DNA of 41,707 nt from an uncultured Fusicatenibacter sp. GTDB taxonomy: Bacteria; Bacillota; Clostridia; Lachnospirales; Lachnospiraceae. The notes below the pieces were generated by a model. That model was not told the origin of the DNA. It ran no database searches and saw only the letters and a list, made by a program, of their open reading frames with translations. Location of the stretch: contig CABUPZ010000019.1 in the NCBI GenBank assembly GCA_902493585.1, positions 1 to 41,707 of the forward strand, read 5' to 3'. Positions 33,986-41,640 of this stretch are shown in pieces. The translations under genes and the position numbers were made by a program. How positions within the stretch are numbered: position 1 is the first letter of the stretch; each line of letters begins with the position of its first letter.

Positions 33986-34595
33986 TTCTTATCCTCCTGA
34001 CAATTTCCATGATTTTTCCCGCATCTTTTTTCCCTCCGGTCTCGACACCGCTGCTCACATCGATCCCGAAGGGATGATATCTTTGAACCGCTTCCTCCAC
34101 ATTGTCCGGCGTGATGCCTCCGGCAAGGAAATACGGCCGCCTGACCGAATCCAGCAGTTCCCACGCAAATTTCCCGCCGGTACCTCCGCTGCCATGATCC
34201 AGCAGGATCAGATCGGCGCTGCTTTGCTCCGCCTTCTCCAGATCCGCAGCGCTTCCAACCGAAAATGCCTGGATTACCGGCTCTCCGGTCAGAAAACGCA
34301 GCCTGTGGAGATAAGTTTCGTCCTCCTGCCCGTGAAGCTGGGCAATGTCAATGATCCCGTCTTCCAGATATCCTGCGACGATCTGAGGCAGTTCATTGAC
34401 AAACACGCCGACCGCCCGGATCGACGGATCCAGTTCCATCCGCAGCAGCCGCGCATGTTCTCTGGAAATCCTGCGGCGGCTTTTCGCCAGCACAAAACCG
34501 GCGTAATCCGGTTTCGCCGCATTGACTGCCGCTACATCCTCCAATGTCATCAAACCGCAGATTTTGATTTTTACCGGCTCTCTGATCTCTTCCAT
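33972..34595 (-). CDS. trpF: Phosphoribosylanthranilate isomerase
   Basis: Isomerises N-(5-phosphoribosyl)anthranilate to CdRP in tryptophan synthesis. The TIM-barrel protein has the N-terminal catalytic cysteine in KIKICGL and the closing phosphate site PYFLAGGITPDNV with LSSG-like DVSSGVETGGKKD. I choose ATG 34595 (GGAG seven bases upstream; 207 aa). An in-frame ATG at 34661 overlaps the trpC stop as ATGA, but its AGGA is only two bases away and it would add 22 residues not usual for TrpF. It is separate from trpC, unlike the enterobacterial fusion. Confidence 0.93.
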   Translation of the reverse strand: MEEIREPVKIKICGLMTLEDVAAVNAAKPDYAGFVLAKSRRRISREHARLLRMELDPSIRAVGVFVNELPQIVAGYLEDGIIDIAQLHGQEDETYLHRLRFLTGEPVIQAFSVGSAADLEKAEQSSADLILLDHGSGGTGGKFAWELLDSVRRPYFLAGGITPDNVEEAVQRYHPFGIDVSSGVETGGKKDAGKIMEIVRRIRNAER

Positions 34596-34657
34596 TTCTT
34601 TTCTCCATTTTCTACTGTGTATTTCAAACTTCTTTTCCGCAGGTTTGTATACACTCG

Positions 34658-35437
34658 TCATATTCCTTTCAATTCTCTCAAAGCTTTTTTCTTATCCGGG
34701 CGTTTCATCAACGTCTCTCCGATGAGCACCGCGTCCGTCCCGTTTTCCCGCAGCTTTCGGATATCTTCCGCTGTGCGGATGCCGCTCTCCGACACAAACA
34801 GAATCTGTCGGGGAACGAGTTTTCTCAGCCGGCGGCTGTTTTCAAGATCCACCTGAAAGGTGCGCAGATCCCTGTTGTTGACTCCGATGATCCTGGCACC
34901 CGCATCCAGCGCTTTTTCCACTTCTTCTGCATCGTGGGCTTCCACCAACGCCGACATTCCCAGGGAATCGGCAATCTGAATTCCCTCCCGGATTTCTCCC
35001 CGGTCCAGGAGCGCACAGATCATCAAAACTGCCGAAGCTCCCAGAACCTTTGCCTCATAGATCATATACGGGTCCACCGTAAAATCCTTGCGCAGCACCG
35101 GAATGGAGACCTTACCGGCGATCTCTTCCAGGTAACGGTCGCTGCCCTGAAAATATTCCGGCTCTGTCAGACAGGAAACGGCGTCCGCTCCTGCCTCTTC
35201 ATATTCCGATGCGATCTGTAGATACGGAAATTCCGGTGCAAGGACCCCTTTGGACGGTGACGCCTTCTTCACCTCACAGATAAAGGAAAGTTCCGGCTTT
35301 CTCAACGCCGCCTCAAACGGAAATCCTGTGTCCCTCTCCATGCTTTCCGCCTCTCGCCGGAGCAGTTCCGGAGATTTCAGGACTTTTCTCTTTTCCACCC
35401 GGTATCGGGATGCTTCCTCCAGCTTCTCTAAGATCAT
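34658..35437 (-). CDS. trpC: Indole-3-glycerol phosphate synthase
   Basis: Closes the indole ring of CdRP to form indole-3-glycerol phosphate with loss of CO2. The 259-aa TIM barrel carries the conserved FICEVKKASPSKGVL with the catalytic Lys, VLRKDFTVDPYMIYEAKVLG, and the late IGVNNRDLRTF and VSESGI motifs. The start ATG follows AGGAGG. A 119-bp gap separates it from trpD, the only large gap in the operon; its stop region overlaps a possible upstream trpF start. Confidence 0.97.
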   Translation of the reverse strand: MILEKLEEASRYRVEKRKVLKSPELLRREAESMERDTGFPFEAALRKPELSFICEVKKASPSKGVLAPEFPYLQIASEYEEAGADAVSCLTEPEYFQGSDRYLEEIAGKVSIPVLRKDFTVDPYMIYEAKVLGASAVLMICALLDRGEIREGIQIADSLGMSALVEAHDAEEVEKALDAGARIIGVNNRDLRTFQVDLENSRRLRKLVPRQILFVSESGIRTAEDIRKLRENGTDAVLIGETLMKRPDKKKALRELKGI

Positions 35438-35557
35438 TTTTCTTCCTCCTGTTCCCGCTTTTTCTTATTCTGCTTTTTCTGCTTCTGTTTTTCCTTCCCT
35501 CGCTTCAGTTTTCATTCCCCGCACCGCTTCAGTCAGCTGAACATTCCCTGTGTCCAT
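35438..35557 (-). other. Purine-rich gap between trpD and trpC
   Basis: In the coding sense the gap is strongly purine-rich (many AGAAGC-like steps). It contains a 30-codon open frame starting directly after the trpD stop (35557 to 35465), without a ribosome-binding site, and a TTCAG-TCAG-CTGAA palindrome (about 35528-35541). No terminator is seen, so transcription should continue. Confidence 0.5.
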
Positions 35558-36580
35558 TCAGGCTGCCGAGCGCTTCCCATTGCTCAGCCGAATGAATTTT
35601 TCCAGCTGCTCTGCCGCCTTTCCACTGTCGATAATCTGCTCCATCTTATGGATAGCTTCCCGCAGATCGATCCCGTCCTGTCCGATCACCAGCCCGGCAG
35701 CCGCATTCAGCACAACGGCATTTCTCTTCGGTCCCTTCTCTCCATTCAGGACCGCGCGGGTGATCGCCGCGTTTTCCTCCGGAGTTCCTCCCTGCAAGTC
35801 TTCCTTTCTGCACCGCTGAAAACCGTAATCCTCCGGCGCGATCACATATTTTTTATACGTTCCGTTTCTGAACTCGCCGATCGTCGTCGGAGCGCTCAGT
35901 GAAATCTCATCCAGACCGTCCTGTCCGTAGACGACCATTCCCTTCTTGACTCCCAGATTCATCAGAACCTTCGCCATCGGCTCGACCAGCGCCTCCTCAT
36001 AGACTCCCATCAGCTGCATCGATGCCCCGGCGGGATTGGTCAGCGGTCCCAGAATATTGAAAATTGTCCGGATTCCCAACTCTTTTCGAACGGGCGCTAC
36101 ATATTTCATGGACAGATGATAATTCTGTGCAAACAGGAAACAGAGATTGATCTTTTCCAGGATTTCCCTGCTCCTCTCCGGCGGCAGCGAGATCTTCACT
36201 CCCAGCGCTTCCAGGCAGTCCGCCGCTCCCGATTTGCTGGACGCCGCCCGGTTTCCGTGTTTTGCCACCGGTACGCCCGCCGCCGATACCAGAATTGACG
36301 CCGTTGTGGAAATATTGAAGGAATTGGAGCGATCCCCTCCGGTTCCGACAATTTCCAACAGTTCCTGATCATTCAAAAGACGGATGCAGTGTTTTCTCAT
36401 TCCCGCCGCACACGCCGTGATCTCTTCGATGGTCTCGCCTTTCATGCTCATTGCAGTCAGAAACGCGCTCATCTGCACCGGAGTCGCCTTGCCGCCCATG
36501 ATCTCATCCATCGCTCCCATTGCCATTTCGTAGGGAAGATCTTCTTTTGCTGCCAGTTTTATAATTGCTTCATTAATCAT
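35558..36580 (-). CDS. trpD: Anthranilate phosphoribosyltransferase
   Basis: Transfers the phosphoribosyl group from PRPP to anthranilate. The 340-aa protein has the PRPP loop EIVGTGGDRSNSFNISTTAS, the KHGNRAASSKSG anthranilate/PRPP motif, and NILGPLTNPAG. The glycine-rich loop has Arg where many homologues have Gly or Ser, which is within family variation. It is separate from trpG; the ATG overlaps the trpG end by 8 bp. Confidence 0.97.
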   Translation of the reverse strand: MINEAIIKLAAKEDLPYEMAMGAMDEIMGGKATPVQMSAFLTAMSMKGETIEEITACAAGMRKHCIRLLNDQELLEIVGTGGDRSNSFNISTTASILVSAAGVPVAKHGNRAASSKSGAADCLEALGVKISLPPERSREILEKINLCFLFAQNYHLSMKYVAPVRKELGIRTIFNILGPLTNPAGASMQLMGVYEEALVEPMAKVLMNLGVKKGMVVYGQDGLDEISLSAPTTIGEFRNGTYKKYVIAPEDYGFQRCRKEDLQGGTPEENAAITRAVLNGEKGPKRNAVVLNAAAGLVIGQDGIDLREAIHKMEQIIDSGKAAEQLEKFIRLSNGKRSAA

Positions 36581-37172
36581 GATTCACTACCTCCAGAAAA
36601 TGATTGAAAAGTTCGGCTCCATCCGGCGTGAGAATGGATTCCGGATGAAACTGTACCCCATAGACGGGATATTCTCTGTGCTGCACCGCCATAATCTCGC
36701 CCCCGGCGGTTCTTGCCGTGATTTCCAGACATTCTGGCAGCGTTTCCTCACGCGCCGCCAGGGAATGGTATCTTCCCACCGTCATCTCTTCTTTGCTTCC
36801 GCGAAACAAAGGTGTATCCGTATTCACCCTTATCACAGAAGTCTTCCCATGCATCATCCGGTCCGCATACGTCACGGTTCCTCCATATGCCGTACAGATT
36901 GCCTGATGCCCCAGACATACGCCAAGGATCGGTATCCTTTTGCCCAGCTTTTGTACAACCTCCACGCAGCAGCCTGCATCTTCCGGCCTTCCCGGTCCCG
37001 GCGACAGGAGAATTCCATCCGTTTTCATCGCTTCTATTTCCTCCGGAGTTTTTTCATCATTTCGAATAACGGTAAGTTCCGCTCCCAGTGCTCCAAGCAT
37101 CTGGTAGAGATTGTAGGAAAAGCTGTCATAATTATCGATCAGTATGAGTTTTTTTCTGCTCCCGTTTTTCAT
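36573..37172 (-). CDS. trpG: Anthranilate synthase component II (glutamine amidotransferase)
   Basis: Supplies ammonia from glutamine to TrpE. The 199-aa class I amidotransferase has LLSPGPGRPEDAG, the nucleophile Cys in PILGVCLGHQAI and the His/Glu of GVQFHPESILT. The tail VVNHD ends inside trpD. Its ATG overlaps the trpE stop as ATGA, a classic coupling arrangement. In some Firmicutes this subunit is shared with folate synthesis (PabA); here its operon position argues for tryptophan. Confidence 0.96.
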   Translation of the reverse strand: MKNGSRKKLILIDNYDSFSYNLYQMLGALGAELTVIRNDEKTPEEIEAMKTDGILLSPGPGRPEDAGCCVEVVQKLGKRIPILGVCLGHQAICTAYGGTVTYADRMMHGKTSVIRVNTDTPLFRGSKEEMTVGRYHSLAAREETLPECLEITARTAGGEIMAVQHREYPVYGVQFHPESILTPDGAELFNHFLEVVNHD

Positions 37173-38725
37173 CTGCCCTTTCCTTTCTTCCTGCTGTCCT
37201 TTCTTTCAGAATCCACGCCGCACTTCAGAGCCTGAATGACTGCCTGTGCTTTGTTTCTGCACTCTTCGTATTCCTTCTCCGGAATAGAATCCGCAACGAT
37301 CCCCGCGCCGGAGCAGACATATACTTTTCCCTTTTTCTTATACGCCAGGCGAATGGAAATACAGGTGTCCATATTTCCGGTAAAATCCAGATACCCGATG
37401 GCCCCTCCATAAATCCCGCGGTTTCTCTCCTCCAACTCATGGATGATCTCACAGGCTCTGATCTTTGGCGCCCCGGACAAGGTACCTGCCGGAAGCACTG
37501 CATCCACTGCATCCACCGCGGTAAATTCCGGTTTTAATTCCCCCTGTACCTCCGAACCAATATGCATAACATGAGAAAATTTCTCAACAGACAGATACTT
37601 ATCCACAGCGACTGTCCCAAAACGACTGATTTTCCCCAGATCATTCCTCCCAAGATCCACAAGCATGTTATGCTCCGCCAATTCCTTTTCATCCCTCAGA
37701 AGCTCCCGCTCCAACGCCAGATCTTCCTGCGGCGTTTTTCCTCTCGGTCTCGTTCCCGCCAGAGGAAAGGTCCGCACCTCTTTATCTGTCACCCTGACCA
37801 GCGTTTCCGGGGATGCCCCTGCAATCTCCAGGCCGTCTCCGCAAAGATACAGCATATAGGGCGAAGGATTCGTCGTCCGCAGCACCCGGTAGGTATTCAG
37901 GAGACTCCCTTCAAACTCCGCCTCCATGGAATTTGCCAAAACCAGCTGGAAAATATCCCCTTCACGGATATACTCCTTCACCTGTTCCACTTTCCTGCAG
38001 TACTCCTCTTTACTGAACGCCTGACGAAACTCCGAAGTCATCCTTCCCGGTTCCAGGTTCGCAGGCGTTCCGTGTTCCAGTAGCATTTCCATCTCGTCAA
38101 GGGTCCTCACCGCTCTTTCATATTCCTGTTCCAGATTCTCCGTCCTGATATGAACGATCAGGAAAATCTTCTGTCTGAAATGCTCAAAAGCAATGATCTT
38201 GTCAAACAACATCAGATCCATATCTTTAAAATCTTCTTCCGTCTTAGGCATAAATTTCAGACAGGGTTCGCTGTATTTCAAATATTCATACGCAAAATAT
38301 CCGACGAGGCCTCCGGTGAATGCTGGGAGTCCCTCCACGTTCGGACTTCTGTTGTCTTCCAGAATTCTGCGTATTTCTGTCTGCGGCCGGTTGGTTTCCC
38401 AGGTTCTTGTCTGACAGCCGTTTTCTGTCTGCATTCCCTTCTCTGTATTCTGCGCTTCCTGATCCAGTTTCACTTTCACCGTCATTTTGCCGTCCATGCA
38501 GGTCAGCTCCATCGTCGGATCATAACCGAGAAAGGTATATCTTCCCCAGCGTTCCCGGTCTTCCATACTTTCCAGCAAAAAGCAATGGGTGCTTATACCT
38601 TTTAAAATCTTCAGTGCCTCCACCGGTGTCCGGATATCCGAGAAGATCTCCCGGTACACCGGAACTCTTCGGAAATTCCCCGATGCATTCAGCTGTTTGG
38701 TCTCTTCCAATGTTGTCTGTTTCAT
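37169..38725 (-). CDS. trpE: Anthranilate synthase component I
   Basis: Makes anthranilate from chorismate and ammonia, the first committed step to tryptophan. I choose ATG 38725 (AAAGGAG upstream), giving 518 residues; the frame remains open to 38953 but that part overlaps the T-box terminator. The feedback-inhibition motif LLES is present early (HCFLLESMEDRERWG), so inhibition by tryptophan is expected. The chorismate-binding domain has FPLAGTRPRGKT, LVDLGRNDLGKI, and AVLPAGTLSGAPK, all in normal order. Residues about 125-150 include a polar stretch absent from short homologues. It is the first gene of the operon. Confidence 0.96.
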   Translation of the reverse strand: MKQTTLEETKQLNASGNFRRVPVYREIFSDIRTPVEALKILKGISTHCFLLESMEDRERWGRYTFLGYDPTMELTCMDGKMTVKVKLDQEAQNTEKGMQTENGCQTRTWETNRPQTEIRRILEDNRSPNVEGLPAFTGGLVGYFAYEYLKYSEPCLKFMPKTEEDFKDMDLMLFDKIIAFEHFRQKIFLIVHIRTENLEQEYERAVRTLDEMEMLLEHGTPANLEPGRMTSEFRQAFSKEEYCRKVEQVKEYIREGDIFQLVLANSMEAEFEGSLLNTYRVLRTTNPSPYMLYLCGDGLEIAGASPETLVRVTDKEVRTFPLAGTRPRGKTPQEDLALERELLRDEKELAEHNMLVDLGRNDLGKISRFGTVAVDKYLSVEKFSHVMHIGSEVQGELKPEFTAVDAVDAVLPAGTLSGAPKIRACEIIHELEERNRGIYGGAIGYLDFTGNMDTCISIRLAYKKKGKVYVCSGAGIVADSIPEKEYEECRNKAQAVIQALKCGVDSERKDSRKKGKGR

Positions 38726-38806
38726 AGATGCTCCTTTCCCCTTTTCACTCATGCCGGCTTTATCTCCCGCATGAACGTTGTTCTTCCCGGTAAATTTCCT
38801 CAGTTT

Positions 38807-38834
38807 GCAACCGTTCGGCCAGCTGAACAGTTGC
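38807..38834. repeat. 28-nt palindromic repeat, copy 3
   Basis: Arms GCAACCGTTCGGC and GCTGAACAGTTGC around a CA centre, the most symmetric of the copies. It lies between the T-box terminator and the trpE start, so it is in the mRNA only when the T-box is read through. Confidence 0.65.
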
Positions 38835-38852
38835 CGCGGCTTTTCAGGCAAT

Positions 38853-38893
38853 AAAAAAGCCCCTGACAGAAAGAAACACTTTCTGTCAAGGGC
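38853..38893 (-). terminator. T-box intrinsic terminator
   Basis: GCCCTTGACAGAAAG (38893-38879) pairs with CTTTCTGTCAGGGGC (38873-38859) and is followed by six T residues (38858-38853). The competing antiterminator would use the T-box core just upstream. Confidence 0.9.
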
Positions 38894-39150
38894 GAGCCAT
38901 CTGAAATCCAGACACCCGTGGTGCCACCTTGCTTTTGCGGTTATACCACACACTTACCGGAATACCATCATATTCCTGGCAACTAACGTATGCCTTCACG
39001 TCATGGAATACTCGGCAAAAGCCTTTCCCCATGCCCTCGGCGGTCCATTTGAAACTCCGCTTTCTGCCCGGCTCTCACCTGCCCGGACTCTCTGTGAGCG
39101 CGCTTGTAACGTTATCTCCGCTTCAACGGTTTCTGTCTTTATGAACTTGT
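38853..39150 (-). promoter_or_regulatory. Tryptophan T-box leader
   Basis: On the minus strand a leader of about 300 nt has the T-box core AGGTGGCACCACGGGTG (38929-38913) that pairs with the tRNA acceptor end. A Stem I region lies upstream, with AG-rich bulge sequence AGAGAGTCCGGG and GTGAGAGCCGGG. The specifier in TTTCAAATGGACC reads UGG (39047-39045), the tryptophan codon. A competing terminator ends it. Uncharged tRNA-Trp should therefore allow transcription of trpEGDCFBA. The match of specifier and operon is strong support. Confidence 0.92.
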
Positions 39151-39155
39151 TATGC

Positions 39156-39184
39156 ATTATATGCTGGCTTTCCCGTTTTGTCAA
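39156..39184 (-). promoter_or_regulatory. trp operon promoter
   Basis: Perfect consensus on the minus strand: TTGACA (39184-39179), 17-nt spacer, TATAAT (39161-39156). Strong initiation with control left to the T-box fits the arrangement. Upstream (39185-39360) the DNA is T-rich and empty. Confidence 0.9.
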
Positions 39185-39368
39185 TGGTTTTTTTGTCTTT
39201 TTTATCTATTCCTCAGATTTTTTTGTTTTTTTTTAAAGCATTTGAAATTTTTTCTATTCTTTTCACTTTCAAACACATGTAACAGTTTACTGTACTTATT
39301 TTCCAGAATTGCAAAGCAGAAACACTCATAGTAAAATCAAAAAGTATTGAAAAGGTGGTGAAACCGTT

Positions 39369-39541
39369 ATGGTATTTATGCGAGGTAACTACTCGGTGCA
39401 GTATTAAAATCTGATAACAGATTGCATCGAGAACAACTAAACTTGTTATCAGGTAACTGCACCGTATCGTAGAGTCAAAAACCCCGCAGCAAGCTACGGG
39501 GCATCAAACTTGTAGCGCAGCAGAACTGCGGGGTATTTGAC
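39369..39541 (+). promoter_or_regulatory. Attenuator-like leader with 12-codon ORF
   Basis: An ORF encoding MVFMRGNYSVQY (39369-39407) follows a GGTGG ribosome-binding-like site. It overlaps a hairpin made of CGGTGCAG/CTGCACCG (39394-39401, 39457-39464) and CTGATAACA/TGTTATCAG. A second hairpin has 16-nt arms (39474-39489 and 39526-39541), in which CCCCG can pair either locally with CGGGG (39497-39501) or with the distal CTGCGGGG. Such layouts occur in front of antibiotic-resistance and mobile-element genes. No matching intact gene follows here. Confidence 0.5.
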
Positions 39542-39542
39542 C

Positions 39543-39599
39543 CTCGCGGCAGTCGCCAAATGGACATGCAAGCATGTCCGCTTGGCTCGTTGCCCGCGG
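39543..39599. other. Large hairpin in mobile-element DNA
   Basis: GGACATGC/GCATGTCC (39562-39579) is extended by GCCAA/TTGGC and CGCGG/CCGCG with internal loops. It lies between the attenuator-like leader and the acetyltransferase remnant. Confidence 0.5.
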
Positions 39600-39638
39600 G
39601 AATAAAACATACGAAAAGGCGGAGTTATAATATCATGA

Positions 39639-39830
39639 ACAAATTTTGGAGAAAAACGGCGGAAATTTTATCTCCGAAACGGTTACAAAGAAACCGGTTT
39701 ATTTCTGACATATCTGGGAGTAGATTACGAAGTTTTTTGTATGGATGAAGATTTTGATCCAGAAGAATTTAAAGCGATGATGAGAACAATCCGAGTAAGT
39801 GGATTCAATCCCAGATATTTTTCAAAATAA
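39639..39830 (+). pseudogene. 3' fragment of a GNAT-type acetyltransferase
   Basis: A frame without start codon encodes about 63 residues containing FYLRNGYKETGLFLTYLG, VDYEVFCMDEDFDPEEFK and a C-terminal SGFNPRYFSK. This is the usual end of a clostridial GNAT N-acetyltransferase (the FYxxxGY motif lies near the acetyl-CoA site). The 5' two thirds are missing. An ATG with ribosome-binding site at 39635 opens a different frame over the same DNA and stops after 37 codons, so the fragment is not expressed from it. Confidence 0.65.
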
Positions 39831-39953
39831 AAGGATTTCACAGATTTTTCACAAATAAATTAGCACTCAATGCTTGTTATCACGGCGTGGCTTTTGTCTG
39901 ACTTCATAGAGTTCCGTAAGTGCCTATTTACAGGCACTTTGAGGATTTTATGA
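39831..39953. other. Non-coding DNA with small hairpin
   Basis: AT-rich sequence with AAGTGCCT/AGGCACTT (39918-39939) and TTTTAT after it on the plus strand, which could be a weak terminator. No gene is seen. Confidence 0.4.
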
Positions 39954-40037
39954 TTTCGTCTTATTTCATCTGAAATCGTCATTTATCAGAAATTTGGTGT
40001 CAAAATTGGTGTCAAATGGCATTTGTACGCATTATGA
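39954..40037 (+). pseudogene. 3' remnant of a tyrosine integrase gene
   Basis: A 27-residue frame ends in YQKFGVKIGVKWHLYAL. The FGVKxGVK ending is typical of phage-type tyrosine integrases in Firmicutes; in DNA it appears as two TTGGTGTCAAA-like direct repeats. Nothing upstream in frame resembles the catalytic domain, so this is only the extreme 3' end, left after excision or deletion. It may mark an old attachment site. Confidence 0.4.
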
Positions 40038-40103
40038 TACGTTCAATTTACGGCAGTACAGACGGCGACGGGCGAAGCGAAAGTCGCCGGTATGGACTAG
40101 CCG

Positions 40104-40163
40104 TTGCTGGTGTGGCGACAGCCACGCCAGCAATCAATAACCCCTCAGTATCTAACAGAGGGG
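40104..40163. other. Two hairpins before a truncated ORF
   Basis: TTGCTGGTGTGGC (40104-40116) pairs with GCCACGCCAGCAA (40121-40133) over 13 bp with one G-T. CCCCTC (40141-40146) pairs with GAGGGG (40158-40163). The second ends 5 nt before an ATG and overlaps its ribosome-binding site, so it could control translation. Confidence 0.5.
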
Positions 40164-40168
40164 TACAA

Positions 40169-40318
40169 ATGACTAGGAAACAGTTACAAAAACATCAAAA
40201 ACTTGGCTTAGTACAAGAGTTTTTACAACATTTCAACGATTGTGACATCGGGCTAAAAATGTCACAGTTTAAACAGGCTAGTTATCTGCGTCAAACTTGG
40301 ATTTGTTGGTACCTTTTT
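40169..40318 (+). pseudogene. 5' fragment of an unrecognised mobile-element gene
   Basis: ATG at 40169 behind GAGGGG encodes MTRKQLQKHQKLGLVQ and about 30 more polar, helix-forming residues. It then turns into low-quality hydrophobic sequence that overlaps the 3' end of the opposite-strand kinase gene. I take the first 45-50 codons as the beginning of a lost gene cut off by insertion or deletion. The family is not recognised. Confidence 0.35.
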
Positions 40319-40378
40319 ATTATTTCAATTCTTTTTCAACAAAATAGATTAGTTTATCCGCCTTGTCCGTGTCTTTGT

Positions 40379-41062
40379 CTACTTTTTTATCTCCAATGTA
40401 TCCATGCTGAAATCATTTTTTACAAACCCAAAATGACGCTCTACTTTTCCGACCGTCTCATCGACTGTACTTTTGGAGGTTCTTTCAATCCAATAATAAT
40501 CACTATCCTTGATATCATTACATCTTTTTTCATTCAAACTTTTCAAGGTCGCATTACATATCGCCTTTGCTTTTTCAATATCCGATGTGCTGTTTATAAA
40601 ATCACTAAATCCTTGATGGTCGGGACGATTACAGTAATCCTCAACTAAATTCGATGGTTCTTTTATCAAAAAGACTATTCTTGATGCTTCCGTTAATTTA
40701 TCAGCTTCTTCCACTGTCAAATGGCAGTCACACAATACAATTTGATTTTGTGAAAGACGAATCAAATCTAATAATACAAAATCTAATTGTTCTCTTGTGT
40801 TATCAATTAGCCATTGTTTATATTCCTCTACAGTGCGCCCAAAAAATTCATCAGCATCTTTAAAAACTTTGTTCATTGATGGTTGAAAAGCAAAATTCGA
40901 AATTTTTTGATGGCTTGCAAACTGCTCATCAATATCATAAACTAATAAATTGTGTCGTTTAGCTAATTCACGTGAAATAGTTGTCTTTCCGCCACAAGGT
41001 GTTCCAGTTATAAAATAAACATTTTTTAAATATTCTCTGATTACATTATCTTGAAATATCAT
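40379..41062 (-). CDS. P-loop ATPase/kinase of unknown substrate
   Basis: A 227-aa protein with Walker A GTPCGGKTT (20-28) near the N-terminus after a short strand (VYFITG), the layout of small nucleoside/shikimate-type kinases (AAA_18/AAA_33-like). LVYDIDEQFA resembles the substrate-side acidic motif after the first helix, and QNQIVLCDCHLTVEEAD a Walker B-like strand. The C-terminal part is polar and lacks a known domain. The gene is much more AT-rich than the trp genes and sits among element remnants, so it is probably mobile cargo. The ATG has AAGGAG upstream. Function unknown. Confidence 0.7.
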   Translation of the reverse strand: MIFQDNVIREYLKNVYFITGTPCGGKTTISRELAKRHNLLVYDIDEQFASHQKISNFAFQPSMNKVFKDADEFFGRTVEEYKQWLIDNTREQLDFVLLDLIRLSQNQIVLCDCHLTVEEADKLTEASRIVFLIKEPSNLVEDYCNRPDHQGFSDFINSTSDIEKAKAICNATLKSLNEKRCNDIKDSDYYWIERTSKSTVDETVGKVERHFGFVKNDFSMDTLEIKK

Positions 41063-41080
41063 TACAAAATCTCCTTAAAT

Positions 41081-41119
41081 AAATAGTTTTTAATATTTTG
41101 TTTATACATAAAACTATTT
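41081..41119. repeat. Inverted repeat in the kinase gene leader
   Basis: AAATAGTTTT (41081-41090) and AAAACTATTT (41110-41119) are exact complements separated by 19 nt, just upstream of the kinase ribosome-binding site. It could be an operator or an mRNA hairpin. The rest to 41341 is AT-rich and empty. Confidence 0.5.
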
Positions 41120-41341
41120 AATACAGTTCCATGTACTTAGATATTTCTTAATCGTAAGAATGCCACCATATTTTTTCACCTCGCTAAATTCAAATTTTCT
41201 TATACTCATCTTATCACTTTTTCAAAAATTTTTTTAATTTTTTTCTTGTTTTTTGCAACAAATCGGATTTTGCTGGACAGATATGGTGTGAAAAAAGGAT
41301 AGGTCTTTGAAAATTGAATACAGTTGAGGAGGTTTTGTTGA

Positions 41342-41536
41342 ATGAATAAAACGAAAGAAAGAAGCACAGATTTGCCAATTACTGTTGATATTGAAACACT
41401 TTCCGCTATGCTGTCATGCGGTCACGCTACTGCAAGAAAAATAGGACAACAAGCTGGGGCAAAGATTGTTATTGGTCGCAGGGTTCTCTATTCTGTTGAA
41501 AAAGTAAAGGAATATTTGTCGTATATCGAACAATGA
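41342..41536 (+). CDS. Excisionase-like helix-turn-helix protein
   Basis: A 64-aa DNA-binding protein. ETLSAMLSCGHATARKIGQQ fits a winged-helix/HTH excisionase fold: the family places a 'sSxxTvrrliksG'-like helix here, followed by IVIGRRVLYSVEKVKEYL, the wing and last helix. Members such as Tn916 Xis bend DNA at element ends to help Int excise the element. The ATG follows GAGGAGG. It lies about 100 bp before the integrase gene in the same orientation, the standard xis-int order of Tn916-like elements, which supports the assignment. Confidence 0.8.
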   Translation: MNKTKERSTDLPITVDIETLSAMLSCGHATARKIGQQAGAKIVIGRRVLYSVEKVKEYLSYIEQ

Positions 41537-41547
41537 ATGTTATTCTA

Positions 41548-41576
41548 TTTATGTTTCTTTGTGGTTCTGCTATAAT
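41548..41576 (+). promoter_or_regulatory. Promoter between xis and int
   Basis: TTTATG (41548-41553), 17-nt spacer ending in TGC, TATAAT (41571-41576): an extended -10 promoter that would drive int. Confidence 0.6.
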
Positions 41577-41640
41577 CGGTTATAGGCAAAGCCACGTCAT
41601 GAGGACATAAAGGAGGCTATTTCAGAAAGGATTGGTTCTC

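Noticed and set aside
39240..39300. Possible further copy of the 6880-6951 element (TTTCAAACACATGT)
   Set aside because: Only about ten bases match and the rest is low-complexity T-rich DNA.
39361..40170. CRISPR-like array suggested by many hairpins
   Set aside because: The hairpins differ in sequence and spacing; there is no repeated unit with regular spacers.
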